Part shown: positions 34,075 through 47,543 of the stretch, in pieces
How the letters are laid out: each line of letters begins with the position of its first letter
Numbering within the stretch: position 1 is the stretch's first letter
Source of the DNA: Plutella xylostella
Lineage: Eukaryota; Arthropoda; Insecta; Lepidoptera; Plutellidae
Assembly (NCBI RefSeq): GCF_932276165.1
Contig: NC_064009.1
Span: 7,006,001 to 7,070,000 of the forward strand
DNA length: 64,000 bases
Direction: 5' to 3'
Program-made: the position numbers and the translations under genes
Notes under the pieces: generated by a model
What the model saw: the letters and a program-made list of their open reading frames with translations, nothing else
The model's database searches: none
What the model was told of the DNA's origin: nothing

Positions 34075-34216
34075 CCAATTTCGCCATAGTAGGTTAGAGC
34101 ATAACCAGGGATTATTGCTTGACTTTTGACACATCTGTCAAGAATTTAATATCTAGATGACGTATAATTGATCAACCTGGTTACGATCTAACCGACTATG
34201 GAGAAATTGGAGCTAA
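34075..34216. mobile_element. MITE with ~40 bp imperfect inverted ends
   Basis: gtgccaatttcgccatagt followed by ggttagagcataaccaggg on the left pairs with caacctggttacgatctaac followed by cgactatggagaaattgg on the right. About 140 bp in all, without coding capacity. The ends resemble a MITE family common in moths. Confidence 0.7.
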
Positions 34217-36451
34217 ACCTCACAGTAAATACTGTGATTACTAGTTAGAACGACTTCAAACAGAGCCTTGTTGGAAATCTTGAATAACTACCTAGGTAGT
34301 TACTCCTTAATTAAAAATATTTCTTACAATATAAAGAGCCTCAAAATAACAAGAACCATTAAATTTTCGCGTAAAAATATTCTTAAAATCATTACAATAC
34401 TTGAATAAATGTTCGCCGTTAACAATTTCACACTTAAATTATCTGAAAGCCGCTCATAAATAACAATCAACGCACCTGCAAGACAAAGTCTCGCTATGGC
34501 TTTTTGCTTTCCTTTATGACGCCTATAAAAACACCTCAAGAAATCTTTGCATCCTCTTAGGATGTTTAGATTGAGATCTTTTTTACATAGTTGTCTTGTC
34601 TCGCCAACACAAAAGACAGTACCTGTCCACTTAAAACAATATTACAGCATAACAAATTGCATTGCAAGGTGCTTTATATCCTTTCGTAATTCTGTCGACA
34701 ATAGTTTCCTACGTGTAGTCACAATGGGCCTCCGCTCGACATAAATCGTCAAGCTAGACAATCTTAATTTCTGAGGTAGCCGCGAAGACACGTTTTGACA
34801 GAAAGGTGGACATAACTCTGAATAGAAAGGTAGTCTGTCTGTTTTACCTGACCACCTGACCAGACGCTATGAGAAAAGCAAACAGGCAAGCTTTCCGTAC
34901 TTTGCAACAAGGAACCCCTACGGTGTTGGTGATTTCTTGAGTTTTTGTCATGATTGTTGTTAATTTACTATCGCAAGTTTCTACAGGAAGGGAATCTAGA
35001 GAGGTTTTCAATATTTTTTCATTCATGGGAATTAAGATTGGCTCATTCTCTATTTAGTTATCTCATGGGCCAATATCAAGACATTTCCGTTCCTCAATTC
35101 CTGCACGGATCTTAATTTCGGCTTCATTTTGAATTTTTTTCTCTACCTACTCCCCGATTCAATTCTCATCCACTACAACTATAACCCTCTTCCTTTCAGT
35201 GTTTAGGGTCTGTGTGTATACAATATTCAGCAGTCGCATTACAGCGTTTACACTGCGCCCTCGCGGGGCGGCGCGGCGCGTGCGTGGGAGTGCGGCGCGC
35301 GTGCCGCTCCCATCGCGCCATCGATCTCCACCGATATTGCGACCGGCTCAATGCGTTAATGACGTTTGAATGCACCCCGATTGTCCACCGCGACGTGATT
35401 ATTGGAGGGCCGAACGTCAACAAGAGTCGCGTGTGAAACTTTAGTTGTGCTTTTATCAATTATAGAATCCATCAAACTACGCGTGGCTAATTTGTGTAGT
35501 GGGTTTGGGTTGATGAAAGATAAAAAAAAAACATAAACACTGAATTCCAATTATGTAAAGTGAAATCGTAAGTTGAGTTTAATTTAACCGTAATCTTAAT
35601 TTACGAAATTCTGTCATTCTTGATCCCACCTTCCCAGCTTTTCTTCGCTATATATAGCTATAAACTCCCCCCAATGGAGCCGTTATTGGTTTCCCAACGT
35701 GTGCACTTATTGACAGAGTAAACTCGGTTCGATATTGCAGTTTGGGTCCCACGGGAGGGCGCGAGAAATCCCATAATTCGAGCCACGCAGGTGCGGGCTC
35801 ATTACGCGCTCCCGACGCCGACGCGTGGCGGCCGCGTGACCGCGCACGGAACCCACGCCACGCACGCACTCCTACTATTGATCTTTATCGACACAGAATA
35901 CTGGAGATAGTTGCAGCCATGGATTTGTCTATTGTACTCGTAGGACGCTAGCTGGAACACACGTGCCGCCCGCCCTAGGCTATCTCCGCTGGATTGTGTT
36001 ACAGCAAGAAAGCATAGAGCTCAGGCATAATCGTGTTATTCGATTACAAATTGTGTTTCCTAATCGAATGCGTGCATGAAATGACTAAGGTTGAGTACCC
36101 TAAATTCCAATTAGGTGGGCACGGTCTGGCGAGCCCGAATCTGGCGAATGTTCGCAGGATAGAGCCGGTGAGAAAGAAGAGTTTCTCACGTGAACGCGGC
36201 GGCGGCGGCGCGGCGTGGGACCCTGGGTCGAGGGTCAGCCGTAATTACTGGCGGACCTCGCGAGGGGCTTCATTAGGAGGCCTCATTGTAACTTGGTTTC
36301 GGGGAGTTCAAGACCATTCGGTGATAATGGCAATACCACAGTATAACTCTGGTAATACACATGGCAAAGTTGGCAGCGAAACCTAAAGAGCTTGACTACT
36401 GTTGACTACAGACAGAACCAATTAATTGTTAGTGATAGATATTATCGTCAT
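34217..36451. other. Intergenic DNA, no gene seen
   Basis: CpG-rich blocks at 35245-35310 (ggcgcggcgcgtgcg) and 35790-35860 alternate with AT-rich sequence. The overlapping frames in them on both strands are typical of GC-rich non-coding DNA. Confidence 0.45.
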
Positions 36452-36523
36452 AGGGTAAAATGGCGTGACATGGCGAACAAAGCAGACCCTAAATAAGGAT
36501 AAGGCAGGGAAGAAGAAGAAGAA
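36452..36523 (+). mobile_element. LINE 3'-end fragment with (GAA)n tail
   Basis: Reads RVKWRDMANKADPK then TAA at 36494-36496, followed by ggataaggcagggaagaag and a short GAA repeat. The W..MA..ADP stop-plus-GAA tail is how several moth LINE reverse-transcriptase ORFs end. Only the last ~14 codons are present. Confidence 0.6.
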
Positions 36524-39500
36524 TATAATTATTATGATCATCATAATATACTGACTATCCCGTATTCGCCCACTGCTGGGCTTCAAATTCAATCGCAAAA
36601 ATGACCAAACCAATGTTTTTTTCCTGTTTCAGACATGAGCAAAACACGAGCAAACGAAAGTAATGGTTGGTGTCTGCTGCGCCTGCGACCCCTGACCCGC
36701 GGGTCCCGGGCCGTCCCACGGGCTCGTCCCACGGCTGTTCACACAGGAACCTTCGCTTCTCACGCGCACGTATTTGTATCTCCAATTATGCCACGATTTA
36801 CTTTTGGAATGGAATTCCGTCACTCCCACGATGGTCATCCTTTGAGGTTGCAATGCGCCGCGGTTAGGTGGAAAGTTACGGAAACTTTTGTTTCGAGCGA
36901 CCTTTTAATTTCCAAATCAGTGTGAGTAAGATATACATTGAATTTCTATATTTTTCATCCAAACGTATAAGAACTTTAAGAACACACATTATTACTATAT
37001 TTATTAATTTAATAATTATTTATTAACTATGTTAAGTACACATAATGAGCATAGTTTTAAAAGGCCACACTCAGGGCTATTTCACTTCTCTCTTTCCTTT
37101 CCCCGTTCAGGGGTTTCACATAACAACCCCTAAAGATTCTGAGGGGGAGGTTAACTCCCAATAAGCGTAAAAGGCATTTAATAATGCATACTGTGATAGC
37201 GAAAGCGTGCGGGAACAAATATCTAGTATAGAGTTCTATGTCCAATCTATCAGCTTAATGAAGGCGCGGGGGGTAAGGGAGGGCGAGGGGGCGGGGGACA
37301 CGCGGCGGTCACGTGACTGATCAGTTGTATGGCTCTGTAGCCCTGGTAGAAATTTGTAATTAGGAAAGTTTTTCGTTTCAGAATTGACCCCTTTTATGCG
37401 GGATTGTTATGTTTATTTTATTTATTATTATTAAGTCGTGGTTTAATTTTAAGTTGTATGATTGCGTTTTCAATCAAGCTATAAGTACCTACTTAGGTAA
37501 GTACTTACCATATTATAATAATATAACAACTTCAGTTACTCCATGAGCTATAGCATCGAATATTTCAAATCATATTATTAGGTAAGTATTTTAAATTTAT
37601 AGTAATAAGTAGTTACTTACTAGTTATTTTTCTGTGGTAGTAAATTGAATTGTCACGGTGTGTTGTGATATGTTACAACGGGAAGACCATAATTATTATG
37701 ATCGACTTATCCTTACAATCATAAGCCACATCGTGTGAAAAGTATAGCAACAAAGAACAATCGCGACAAATGACAAACGCATAATATTTATTGAACGCAT
37801 CACCGCAAGTGTTCAAACAAAGAGTTGGCAACTCGCGACGTCAAAACGAACCTCCCACGGACTTATAACAAAAACTATGTAGTGTCGACTTTCCCACAAT
37901 AGTTACAATACAATAGCATTGGACAATCATTCGTTTAGCAACGTCCAGAAATGGCATTACAAATCTGTCCGTAGTAAAGCCCAATTTGGCGTAGATGCTA
38001 GCGCCATCGGTATTATGCGTAAGGTTGGTCTGTACGATAAATAAGGGTGCATGCAGATTGAATCACCCACCCTCCGCGAACCGTGTGACGTCAGCTGAGA
38101 TTTTTACACCATTTTATTAGGCCCTCTCCCTCCTCTCCTGATTAGAAAAAAAAACTTTAACTTAAGTAATCACTATATTTTTCATTAAAAACATAAGATG
38201 TAAGAAATTTTACTAAGTAGAAACTTACATTTTATCACATTTTTGTCCGTCATTTTTTATATGACTGCATACGATTGATTGCTTCTGTGGAAACCTTGAT
38301 TATTGGTGATTTAAGTACTTACTTGTTATACAGAAATAATACGTATAAAAACTTATGTAAGGTATCATACAAACATCATTAATTACTAATTCTTACTCCT
38401 AAATCAGTAAGTAATTATATGAATCCAATCAATCCAAAATAAGAATAAAATAGTGCATTTTTTACATATATGTATGAGGGTCACGCTAAGTTGGTGACAT
38501 CCTTATACAGGGGGTGTTCCTATTGTGACATGCGTGGGAGCAGCCTGTATAGCGGGACACTTAACTCGACACGAGTCGCGGACTATAGAGCCATTAGCCG
38601 CATTCGTTCAGCTCATTCCACGAGCCGATCAAAAGGACACAGGATTATGATACGCAGCCATGATTGGGGGACGGCTGCAGTTATATTTATGGGATTATAA
38701 TTTTGTTTTTGTGAGTCTATTGATTGTTATGAAGATGTTTGTTACGGCACTGAAATTATCGGTTTTGATTTTCATAATTTGATAAAGAATCATTTACATT
38801 ATGTACAACACTTTAACACTATGCTTTGACTGTAATGCTCATTCACATATTTTTTTCCGACCTTATTAAAATATTCTCAGATTTAAGTATAAGTAAATAC
38901 TTAAATATAAAGCTTTTTTCTAAGCAATTTTAATAACGGCCAGTAATATTCAACATTGGGGTCAGTTTCAATCCACTTTCAGCAGTTCAATTGTTTTCAT
39001 TAAACAATGACATCAATGACTCGCCGATATTATCAAGATTGCAAACTTGCTGTTTTATTTAAATACAAAAACCGCTATTCAGATTTATATCGAACAATAT
39101 GGCAGTTGTTTGCGAAAAAATTGCGAAGTACAATTAGCGACATTCACAAGTCTTCCAGCCGTATTCAGCGAACAAATGAAACGGAAAAAGTTTCATAGAA
39201 ATCGAACACATAATCTTGATATCAAAAACGGTTGTTTAGTGAACTACCGGGGTGAGGAGAAGGCCAGGTGTATGCTGGTTCAGAGTTTTATCAAGCAACT
39301 TTAAGATCGTTTGTTTGCTTTGCGTCTCTATGTCGTTGCAATAGGAGGTTACTAGTTTTGTGATGAGGGTTTTATGAAAGTCGCTGTTTTGTTGTCGATA
39401 TTATTTGTGACCCTAATTGCAGATGATGCGATATGACCGCATTGTGAGCTGACACAACCACTTCCGATGTGGGCCTTATTGTAACAATGACTTTAAAACT

Positions 39501-39785
39501 TTATTTGTTATGTTTTTTTTGGGTTTATTTGTTATTCGGTTGATCTTAGGCGTTTTTAAGCAGTCGCTTGGAAAGAGCTCATTTGTGTGTATGGAAGGGT
39601 TAAGCCAAGTAGTGAGCTAATATGAGGTTGTTATTTATTAATTAAATAGGCATATTATAAACTATTTTGCTAGAATCCCACAAAACAAATATTTTTGGAT
39701 TGTTTGTGGATAAGTTACCTATGTCTAATTTTAAATAATTTTCTCGGATTTTCTGCCAGTAAAAAGTGAAAAGAGGAATACAATA
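36524..39785. other. Intergenic DNA, no gene seen
   Basis: Contains a G-quadruplex tract (37268-37298), a CpG-rich block at 36680-36740 and AT-rich stretches. Short frames at 36555-36925 and 38470-38700 show no domains. Confidence 0.45.
37268..37298 (+). other. G-quadruplex-forming tract
   Basis: Five or more plus-strand G-runs of three to six bases (ggggggtaagggagggcgag and onward) with short loops. Confidence 0.6.
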
Positions 39786-40362
39786 TTAAAAAAAAAACCG
39801 GCCAAGTGCGAGTCGGGCTCGCGCACAAAGGGTTCCGTAGCAGCAAAATTACAGTTAAATCAACCTATCTCAAAAACTATAAGAGATACTTTGATCAAAC
39901 CAAAAATCGTTGAAAGAGTTAATTAGCATGCATCACCTCTATTTTTTTTAGAATTTTATACCCCGTAGTTATAAAAATAGAGGGGGGGGGACATACTTTT
40001 TACGACTTTGAGAGCTGATATCTCAAAAACCGTTCACTTTAAGAAAAATGTTTTTTAGAAAACTTTATATCATTTTAAAAGACCTTTCCATTGATACCCC
40101 ACACGGGTATGTACATCGAAAAAAAAAATTTCATCCCTCAGTTACATGTATGGGGGGCCCCACCCCCAATTCTTTTTTTTACTATTTAGTGTCATATTTT
40201 TGTAGCGGTTCATACAACACATATTCCCATCAAATTTCATCACTGTAGTACTTATAGTTTCCGAGTAAATCGGCTGTGACAGACGGACAGACGGACAGAC
40301 GGACATGACGAAACTATAAGGGTTCCGTTTTTGCCATTTTGGCTACGGAACCCTAAAAAAAA
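39786..40362. repeat. ~575 bp interspersed repeat (ggccaagtgcgagtcgg family)
   Basis: Starts with an A-run and accggccaagtgcgagtcgg, and ends ttttggctacggaaccct with another A-run. AGGGTTCCGTAG near 39828 and CTACGGAACCCT near 40343 form a 12-base inverted pair. A (gacggaca) microsatellite sits near the right end at about 40281-40304. I recognise the wording as a widespread lepidopteran repeat; its class (SINE, MITE or Helitron-like) is not decided here. Confidence 0.7.
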
Positions 40363-41049
40363 CGGGAAAATCTCTTTACCAAAAATTTAAAAGCTCCCGA
40401 AATACAGCGCAGCGAAATCGATCGAAAACGCAAGGTGTTAGAAGTGAGAGCGGCCCCTAACAAAATCTGTCGCAATCGCGATATCGTAAGGGCTCGTGTA
40501 CATGTGAATCGAAACTCGGAGTTTTTCACACACGCTCGCAGCTGCCAGCCTACACTCGCCCTTACAGCTGCAGTTATGCAAACGCCGCTAATAAACTTTA
40601 TTTTATTACCAAATGTCTCGTATTAGCTATTGTAACGAGTAGCAACGACAGATTTCGGCAATACATTTGGGCGGAATTTAATTAGGTCCTGCAGTTTGTA
40701 AAGGTGGGATTTTGTGACCAAATAAGTAAATAAATATGTAAGCTTTTTTGAAACTCATGAAATATGGATTCGGATTAAGTATATGTATAATTATTTTTAT
40801 TTTTCGGGATTATATTAGTGTTTTTCATGAATTCAATTGGAGACTTTAATTTATATTATGCATAGGTAGAGTTTTATACAGGGTTACACAGTCCTTCTTT
40901 TCCAAAATAAAGGGATGTTTTCTTTGTGTAAAATTTTCATTATACTATCTACATTATTAAGAGTACTTCCCCTTTAGGTGAAATTACAAAATTCTAAACA
41001 TTTGAATTCATGATATTCATAATGAATACTCATCATGATACTTATATGG
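40363..41049. other. Intergenic DNA, no gene seen
   Basis: AT-rich apart from a mixed block at 40400-40570. No supported frame. Confidence 0.5.
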
Positions 41050-41202
41050 TACTAGCTGTTCCCGCGCGCTTCGCTTCGCCTTAAAAAGTTTTCCCGTGGG
41101 AATTCCGGGATAAAAAGTACCCTATGTTCTTTCCCAGGGTCTATACCATATGTATACCAAATTTCATTCAAATCCGTTCAGTAGTTTTGGCGTGAAAGAG
41201 TA

Positions 41203-41241
<39 letters not shown>

Positions 41242-41280
41242 CAGTTACTTTCGCATTTATAATATTAGTTAGGATAGGAT
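41050..41280 (-). repeat. Interspersed repeat with (ACAG)n block, copy 2
   Basis: Inverted copy of 20506-20728: starts ctagctgttcccgcgcgctt and ends ttataatattagttaggata. The ACAG array (41203-41242) is longer than in copy 1. Same unresolved RTE-end or SINE nature. Confidence 0.75.
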
Positions 41281-44200
41281 TAGGATTAATTAATTAATAG
41301 TTAGGATTTGAAGGAAATCTACGGGGAAATATTTTACGTTCCACCGAACTTTTTCCATAGTTACGAGTACATATTAAGTAAGTACTACAAGTAGTTTCAG
41401 AACACAGTAGGCAGTATAGACACTACATACATGTGCCGAGCAGTCCGAGCACGTGGTAGAATATCGAGTTATTTCGGAGACAATGCGCCCTTGTGCTTGT
41501 CGCACATATATTCGCTCATATATTGCATTGAAGAGTCGCGCCAACTGATTTCAGTTTCAGTAGCTTGGCATACCTACTTAAAGTCTGATCCAGTACATCT
41601 AGGTTTTTTAATGAAGAAATTTAATGAATTTCATTATTTCTATAGGTACCTATATACTAAAGCTACAAATAAACGTAAAAAATATCTAGAAACTTGATAA
41701 AAATATCTAGAAACACGTGTCTAACCACTGGTATGTCCAGAAAGCGCCAATGGCCAGCAAACAATGAAACTGTTTAATGAGAAATATATATTTTTAAATT
41801 GTTTTAAGGCCCAGATGTTGCCCAGAACAGTAAGGGCCAATGAGACTGCGGCACACGTGTCCCAGGCTGTCCCAGGTGTGTGCCATTTGGCGCCCAGGCG
41901 AGGGCGCCGCCCAATCACCGCTTGTCGTCAAAACAAAAGACATTCGTTTATGGATGTATTCTATTTCTGCAAGGATACAAGGCTACGGTACATAATGATT
42001 GTGTAGTAATTATTTGGACCGTTCTTATTGCATGGGAAATTGGAGAATGCTCGATTAACTTTTACTATTACTACTTATTTCCTGGTTCTTTTCATGAATG
42101 GCACATCAATGAAAAATCTATGATAGTTTTATACCTTATACCTAATACTTAACCAATATGCGCAGATAGCTTCATCTAATCGTAATCACCCAGCGACACA
42201 TCTGGTCGCGCAATCTGCAGTTTACAAGCAGAACCAATGTGGAGGAAATCTGTGACGCATCTGTGTGTTACTTTAACTTTTTTTAAATAAGAAAAGTAAA
42301 TATTTTGCCTCATTTCCGAAACAGTTTTTGTTTAGCAAACAACATTACCTAAAACATAAAAAATATCGTGTCATATAAGGTGCGCAATTATTTTTCAAAA
42401 ATTATAAAAATAATATGAACATCAAAGACTCTATCTCTCAAGACTGTTTACTTCTCTACTACTTGCGTAGTTTCAACTTTCACACTCGGCACAGGAGCTA
42501 TAACATGTCTGATTGATGAGATGAGTATGACTGACCATGTCACCCGTCGAAATGACTGCACGTGAGGCATTCAGCGTCAGCCGACCTTTGTCACCCCCCA
42601 ACAGACCAGCTGATTAATGATGGCAACATTGTGCTAATATTTGCATAAGAAACCCCCGACTCAGAAACTTATCGTCCCGCTGATCACCTCAACTCGCAGC
42701 CATTACTTTAATGACGTTTGAGTTCTGATACATTTTATTTTGTAGTCTTTAAAGCAAACTAAACCGTGAGCGTAGATTATGTAAGCCTTGTTTTTCAAAG
42801 CTCTCTATAAACTTTCCTGGAGAAAGGAAAAGAAGCTTAAGTAGTTATGAATAAAGGTGATTGTCGTTCAATTGGTGGTGGTGAAGAAATCAGGGCTGAT
42901 TGCAGACGACGCGTCCGTCGTGAAGAGTCATAGCAGGCTGAACTGGTTCGGTGCGTCAATAAAAATATTCATTAGCTCACACTCTGCTTAGCAGTTGATG
43001 AGACAGCCCTGCGAGAGGAAGCTAGGGCTACCAAGACACTGTAAAAAATATAATATTTTGTATTTTTTTGCCGTCGTTGGTTAAAACGTTGAAACGTTAA
43101 AATGTGAAGTTAAAATGTTGAATTTAATAAAGAACCTCATAAGTACTGATGATATTTTGCAGATAATTCTATTTTCATATTTTTGAGTATAAAATTTATA
43201 TAAACATGAAAGAGAAGAATATAAACTCATCTAAAACATTAGCAACCCTGAAAGTTTAAGGACCAGCGTTTTCCTGATTGACGCCATGAAAAATGAAGCG
43301 ACAATGTTTTGAGAAATTGCGTGCTCGAGACGAACTGCTTTGTTAAAAACCCGAATAGGATTTTATTACTTTGCATAATGGACGAACGTAATACAGTGTG
43401 AAACCGGATTTAAGTACATTGTACATTCTTTGTTAAAAGCTTTTGATTAGCCCAGGGGCAAAAACAGCTTGACATTTTGACGAAGTCAGGTCATTAAGAA
43501 CTATGCTGTACTGATTCAAGTGAGGAATAGTCATCTATATGCGTCTCATTTTCCCACCTGAACGGATATCAGATGACATTTCGTTTGAGCTTTACTTTTA
43601 TTGCAGTAACGATTATCGCCAGCCGTATTAGTGCTTGCGATTTATAATATTCTAGTCTATGCTTGCGACCGCGATGATTACAGCTGCTGGAGGTGACGAG
43701 ACCCGCGGCTTGTTCTTGTGACAAATTACTGAAGTTTAGCTCAGACATAAAGACGAAATTACCTTGTAATAACACTGGCGGAGATCTGCAATGATATGGA
43801 CAATTGCTGTCTAATCTGAAACAGACCTAAGCCCACCGTGATAGAGGCGGTCGGTAGAGTCTAGTTAGATAGCTGCGAGGATCATTCGTCATGAGGAGTG
43901 ATTTGTCAGGCGGCGGCGCAGCTCGTTACAGGTGTCTGGCGAGCCTGCGTCTGTCTGTCTGTCTGTCCATTTGTCTACGTCACATTCCCACAATGCGCCC
44001 TGTTATTTTTGTACAATACATTTTCCTTTTGCCTCACAATATTGGGTCGAGCGGTGCCGTGTCAACGACCGGCTTTTTCTTCGCTTTCTGCCTTGAGTTG
44101 ACCTTACGAATAAAATTACGTCGCATATGTCGGCTGCAGTCTGCAGACACACTGATTTGTTTATTACTTACCTAACATGTTAACATTTGCTCGCCGCTCT

Positions 44201-45645
44201 CTTTCTATAAACTTGAATTTACATATTGCACTTACCTGACGTTGTTCATCTTTTACCATAACATACCCATGAAACAGACAAAACAAAACTGTAGCAGACA
44301 TAACATAACAGATCGCTGATAGCAGTTTTCACATACGTCATGTGCTGTATGTTCCGTGTGCGCTGGCCGGCGGGCGGCGGGCGCACGTGCAAGGAAGCGG
44401 ACTAGCTCTCGCGAAATGTTGTTAATAGACCCGCCGTCGATATCAGCCGACGGCTATTAGCGGCTCTGAAAAAACATCAACTGGCGGTTCTTTAAAAGGT
44501 TCATATGTATGGGGTGCTTATATGGTTCTCTGATAACGGACATTCTGCATCACGTTGCAGCCTATCGCAGAAGGTAAGTATTCATATTTTATGCATGAAT
44601 TGATGTGAACTGTTAGCTTATTACTCTTGCATCGTATACATGTAATGTACCTATGAGGTTTAACTAAACTTATGAAGTATACGCAATAATGAAGCCAGCA
44701 GGATTAGTGGCCAGCCCCAACAGTGACAGATGTGCTTCAGATAACGCTATCAGCCAAATGAGAGATTTCACAGCGAAGTGCTAGGACATGGTCAGTGCAT
44801 TTTGAATAAGCCATCATATATTACATTCCTTATCTACATACGCCATAAGTGGTTATTTTGCCATATATTAAAGGCTACTGCAGCGGTACTTAAATATTGG
44901 TTACCAGTTGGAAGAGGTTTAAGTATAAAAATAACATGTGTTGTCCACCTAAATGTAAAAAGACGGTGAGAAATGTGAAAGAAATCAAAGGCCGTTCGTT
45001 TTGTATGCGTTGTTTGTTGCAGTCGCGTCCAGGCGCATAAACTGTGAGATAATCTGCGCGCACGCATCACGCACGCACACAGACGCACGCACGTGGGGCC
45101 GCAGCTGCGTGCACGTGCGTGAGACCAACACGGATTTTAGTCCGCACTATAGGTTTCCGATTATACTGTGTTTTAATTTCGACTCTCACGTGGGATTGAA
45201 TTAGGTATGCTTTCAGCATTTTTTTTCATGAAAATGGTGTAAGTATTATTTTTACGTGGTTAAAGCAAAATATATAAGTGAATACGTACTCGAGACATGT
45301 TAGTTTTACTGAAGATGACCAACACAAAAAGTACTTACTATGTATACTTGCATGTTGCATTGCACCGTTCACCGGACAACTTTAAACTTCTTTTGTTTGT
45401 GAAAAAATACATTCAGCTGCTGGCTATTTTAGAATAGGTAATTATCATTACGAAAACTTTACTAATACGCAAGCCGTGTCAAACAGATGTACGGCAATAA
45501 ACTAATGCGATTTTACAACTCAGCGAGACAATAGAAAGCAGGAAGCTCTTTGAGCGTCCCTCCGACTCACTCCCCATATGTTGCAGCCGATAATTAGAGG
45601 ATAAAAATATGGTATCGTAAAACATAGAAACTGCGCTTTCTTCAG
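41281..45645. other. Intergenic DNA, no gene seen
   Basis: Alternating AT-rich DNA and CpG/E-box patches (44360-44465 with gggcgcacgtgcaagg; 45050-45125 rich in gcacg units). None of the frames here has a domain or credible exon borders. Confidence 0.45.
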
Positions 45646-45810
45646 GAAACAAATGTGGACATGTTCCCACGTTGCCGCCATGTGGACTGCGGGTTTTCGG
45701 CAACTCCGGTGGAGAATCTGCCCTGCACATGCGATGGCTCCCAATGTCGTTTCCAGAATTACTTCACTGTTAATGAAGTTATGGCACTTTATAAAACCCA
45801 GAACATTTCG
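45646..45810 (+). CDS. Candidate Cys-rich exon, unidentified
   Basis: A 165-base open stretch bordered by a good acceptor (gcgctttcttcag|GAA) and donor (TTTCG|GTAAGC), phase 0 at both ends. The 55 residues run ETNVDMFPRCRHVDCG..., then PVENLPCTCDGSQCRF and FTVNEVMALYKTQNIS. The six cysteines and low repetitiveness look protein-like. No family is recognised and no partner exon was found on either side, so it may be part of a gene with very long introns, a decayed exon, or chance. Confidence 0.28.
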
Positions 45811-47402
45811 GTAAGCACATGCGTACTTTTAGAAAAAGATAATGTTGGTCAATGGTCATCTTTCGTTTACGCTATAATGAAACTATTCAAAATATTTTAT
45901 TAACAAGGTGTCGTGACTGTCGTGGTTATAGTATAATTAGATATGAGATATTTTTCACATCTCAACCGGACTTCTGTCACTGCTACAGACAGACAGATGG
46001 ACAGACGGACGGGTGTATCATCACGGAGTCTGAATTTCAAGGAAGTGGCTCGACTCGACGGCTCGGCCTACGTCCACGTCCAACTAATTTAACCAACGTA
46101 AAGCCAAGTCAATCGTCGTTGTTGTCATCTGGTAGAAACGAAAAATCTGTGCCGCCAAATGCTTTGGTTTCGTAATATCACGAATCAAGACTAAAAGGCA
46201 CAATGTATGAATTCATTTCGGTATAACAGTGAGTTTTGTGGCCTGTTATTATAAATATGTGTTAAATAAAGCCTCGTATTTTGATGACGTTATTTGTAAT
46301 ATGATAAAGTAGAACAATCGCAGCTGTGTCTTGTAACATTTACTGCAAAGACACAAAAAGTACATAATAATATTACCTAGTTATGTTAATGTTGCGCAAC
46401 GCAACACATCCTACTTATATTATAAATCGAGTGAAATAAGTTACAGTATAATAAACCACGTCATTCAACTAATTTTAGAACACCTCAGACAACTTATCAC
46501 GGCAATCTCAGCCACGCGTTACAAGATCACGAAAGGGTTAAAAATAGACAATTACAATACAAATGCGCATGCGACATCCGCCGGTAGTCGCTTGCGTGTA
46601 AAGCTTGCATAATTCAGTCCACATTTGCAAAATATACAAGCAAGTTATCGTATCAGCGACGAAACGCGTCACACTTGCACTTTGAATGTAACTCTTACGA
46701 CATAAGAGATTAGAACGTAACTGGCAGTTGTTGATACGGTGTTGACAGTACCGCGGCAGGATATTCTGGACACCTAGCCAATTACGAGTATATCGCCGGT
46801 TTGACGCATTTCCAAAGCGATACGAAGCAATTATACAACTTGTCTTCGCACTGAGTTAGCTAGGTAGTTCGCCAACTGGCTTAATTTATGCTGATGTCTA
46901 GTGGAAGGAAGGTGTAGGTTGTAGACCTGTGCGGTGGGATGTAATGTTAAATATGGAACAGATTGTAGAAAGGTTTCAAGAAAAGTTTCTTCTTTCTTCT
47001 TGTCTGGACTTTACAATATAAATGTACTTACAATACTTATAAAGATTTTAACTGGAGTATTTTCTCTAAGTACTTATATATTGTTTGCAATATCCTTTGA
47101 GTAGGTATACTTACAGCCCTTAACCAACAAAAAGATACTAAATAATTTTGCTCTTGGCATCTAATTTCTTCCTGTGCGGCACCAGTGCATAAGCCAAACT
47201 ACCGAAAATCTCACGTTATTATGTCGAAATTTTTCGCATAGACGAAGGTTAAATTAGGATTAGGTCATGAACAATATTGGGCTGCTAGTGCTACACCCAG
47301 ATGCCGCCTGCGCCTGCGCGGCACATGCGTCGCTGAATGCCGCCTTGTGTCCGCTGCACATTTGACGCACATATGCGCAAATCGGCGTGTTTCAAACATA
47401 CC
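45811..47402. other. Intergenic DNA, no gene seen
   Basis: No supported gene. A short cagacagatggacagacgg tract occurs near 45988. Confidence 0.45.
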
Positions 47403-47543
47403 CTGGAGGGTTACTCTATCTATACTGACAAAAACTAACGAACGAAAGTCGTGGAATCGGCGCGTTTAAAATGAGATAGAGTCGTGACAGCAGCAAGCAG
47501 CGCTCCGAAAATTAGTTTTTCGTCATACAGAGTAATTCCCCTG
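47403..47543. mobile_element. MITE (gggttactctat family), copy 1
   Basis: Begins ctggagggttactctatcta tactgac and ends cgtcatacagagtaattccc ctg, an imperfect inverted repeat. Shares ends with the copy at 58374-58491. About 140 bp and non-coding. Confidence 0.65.
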
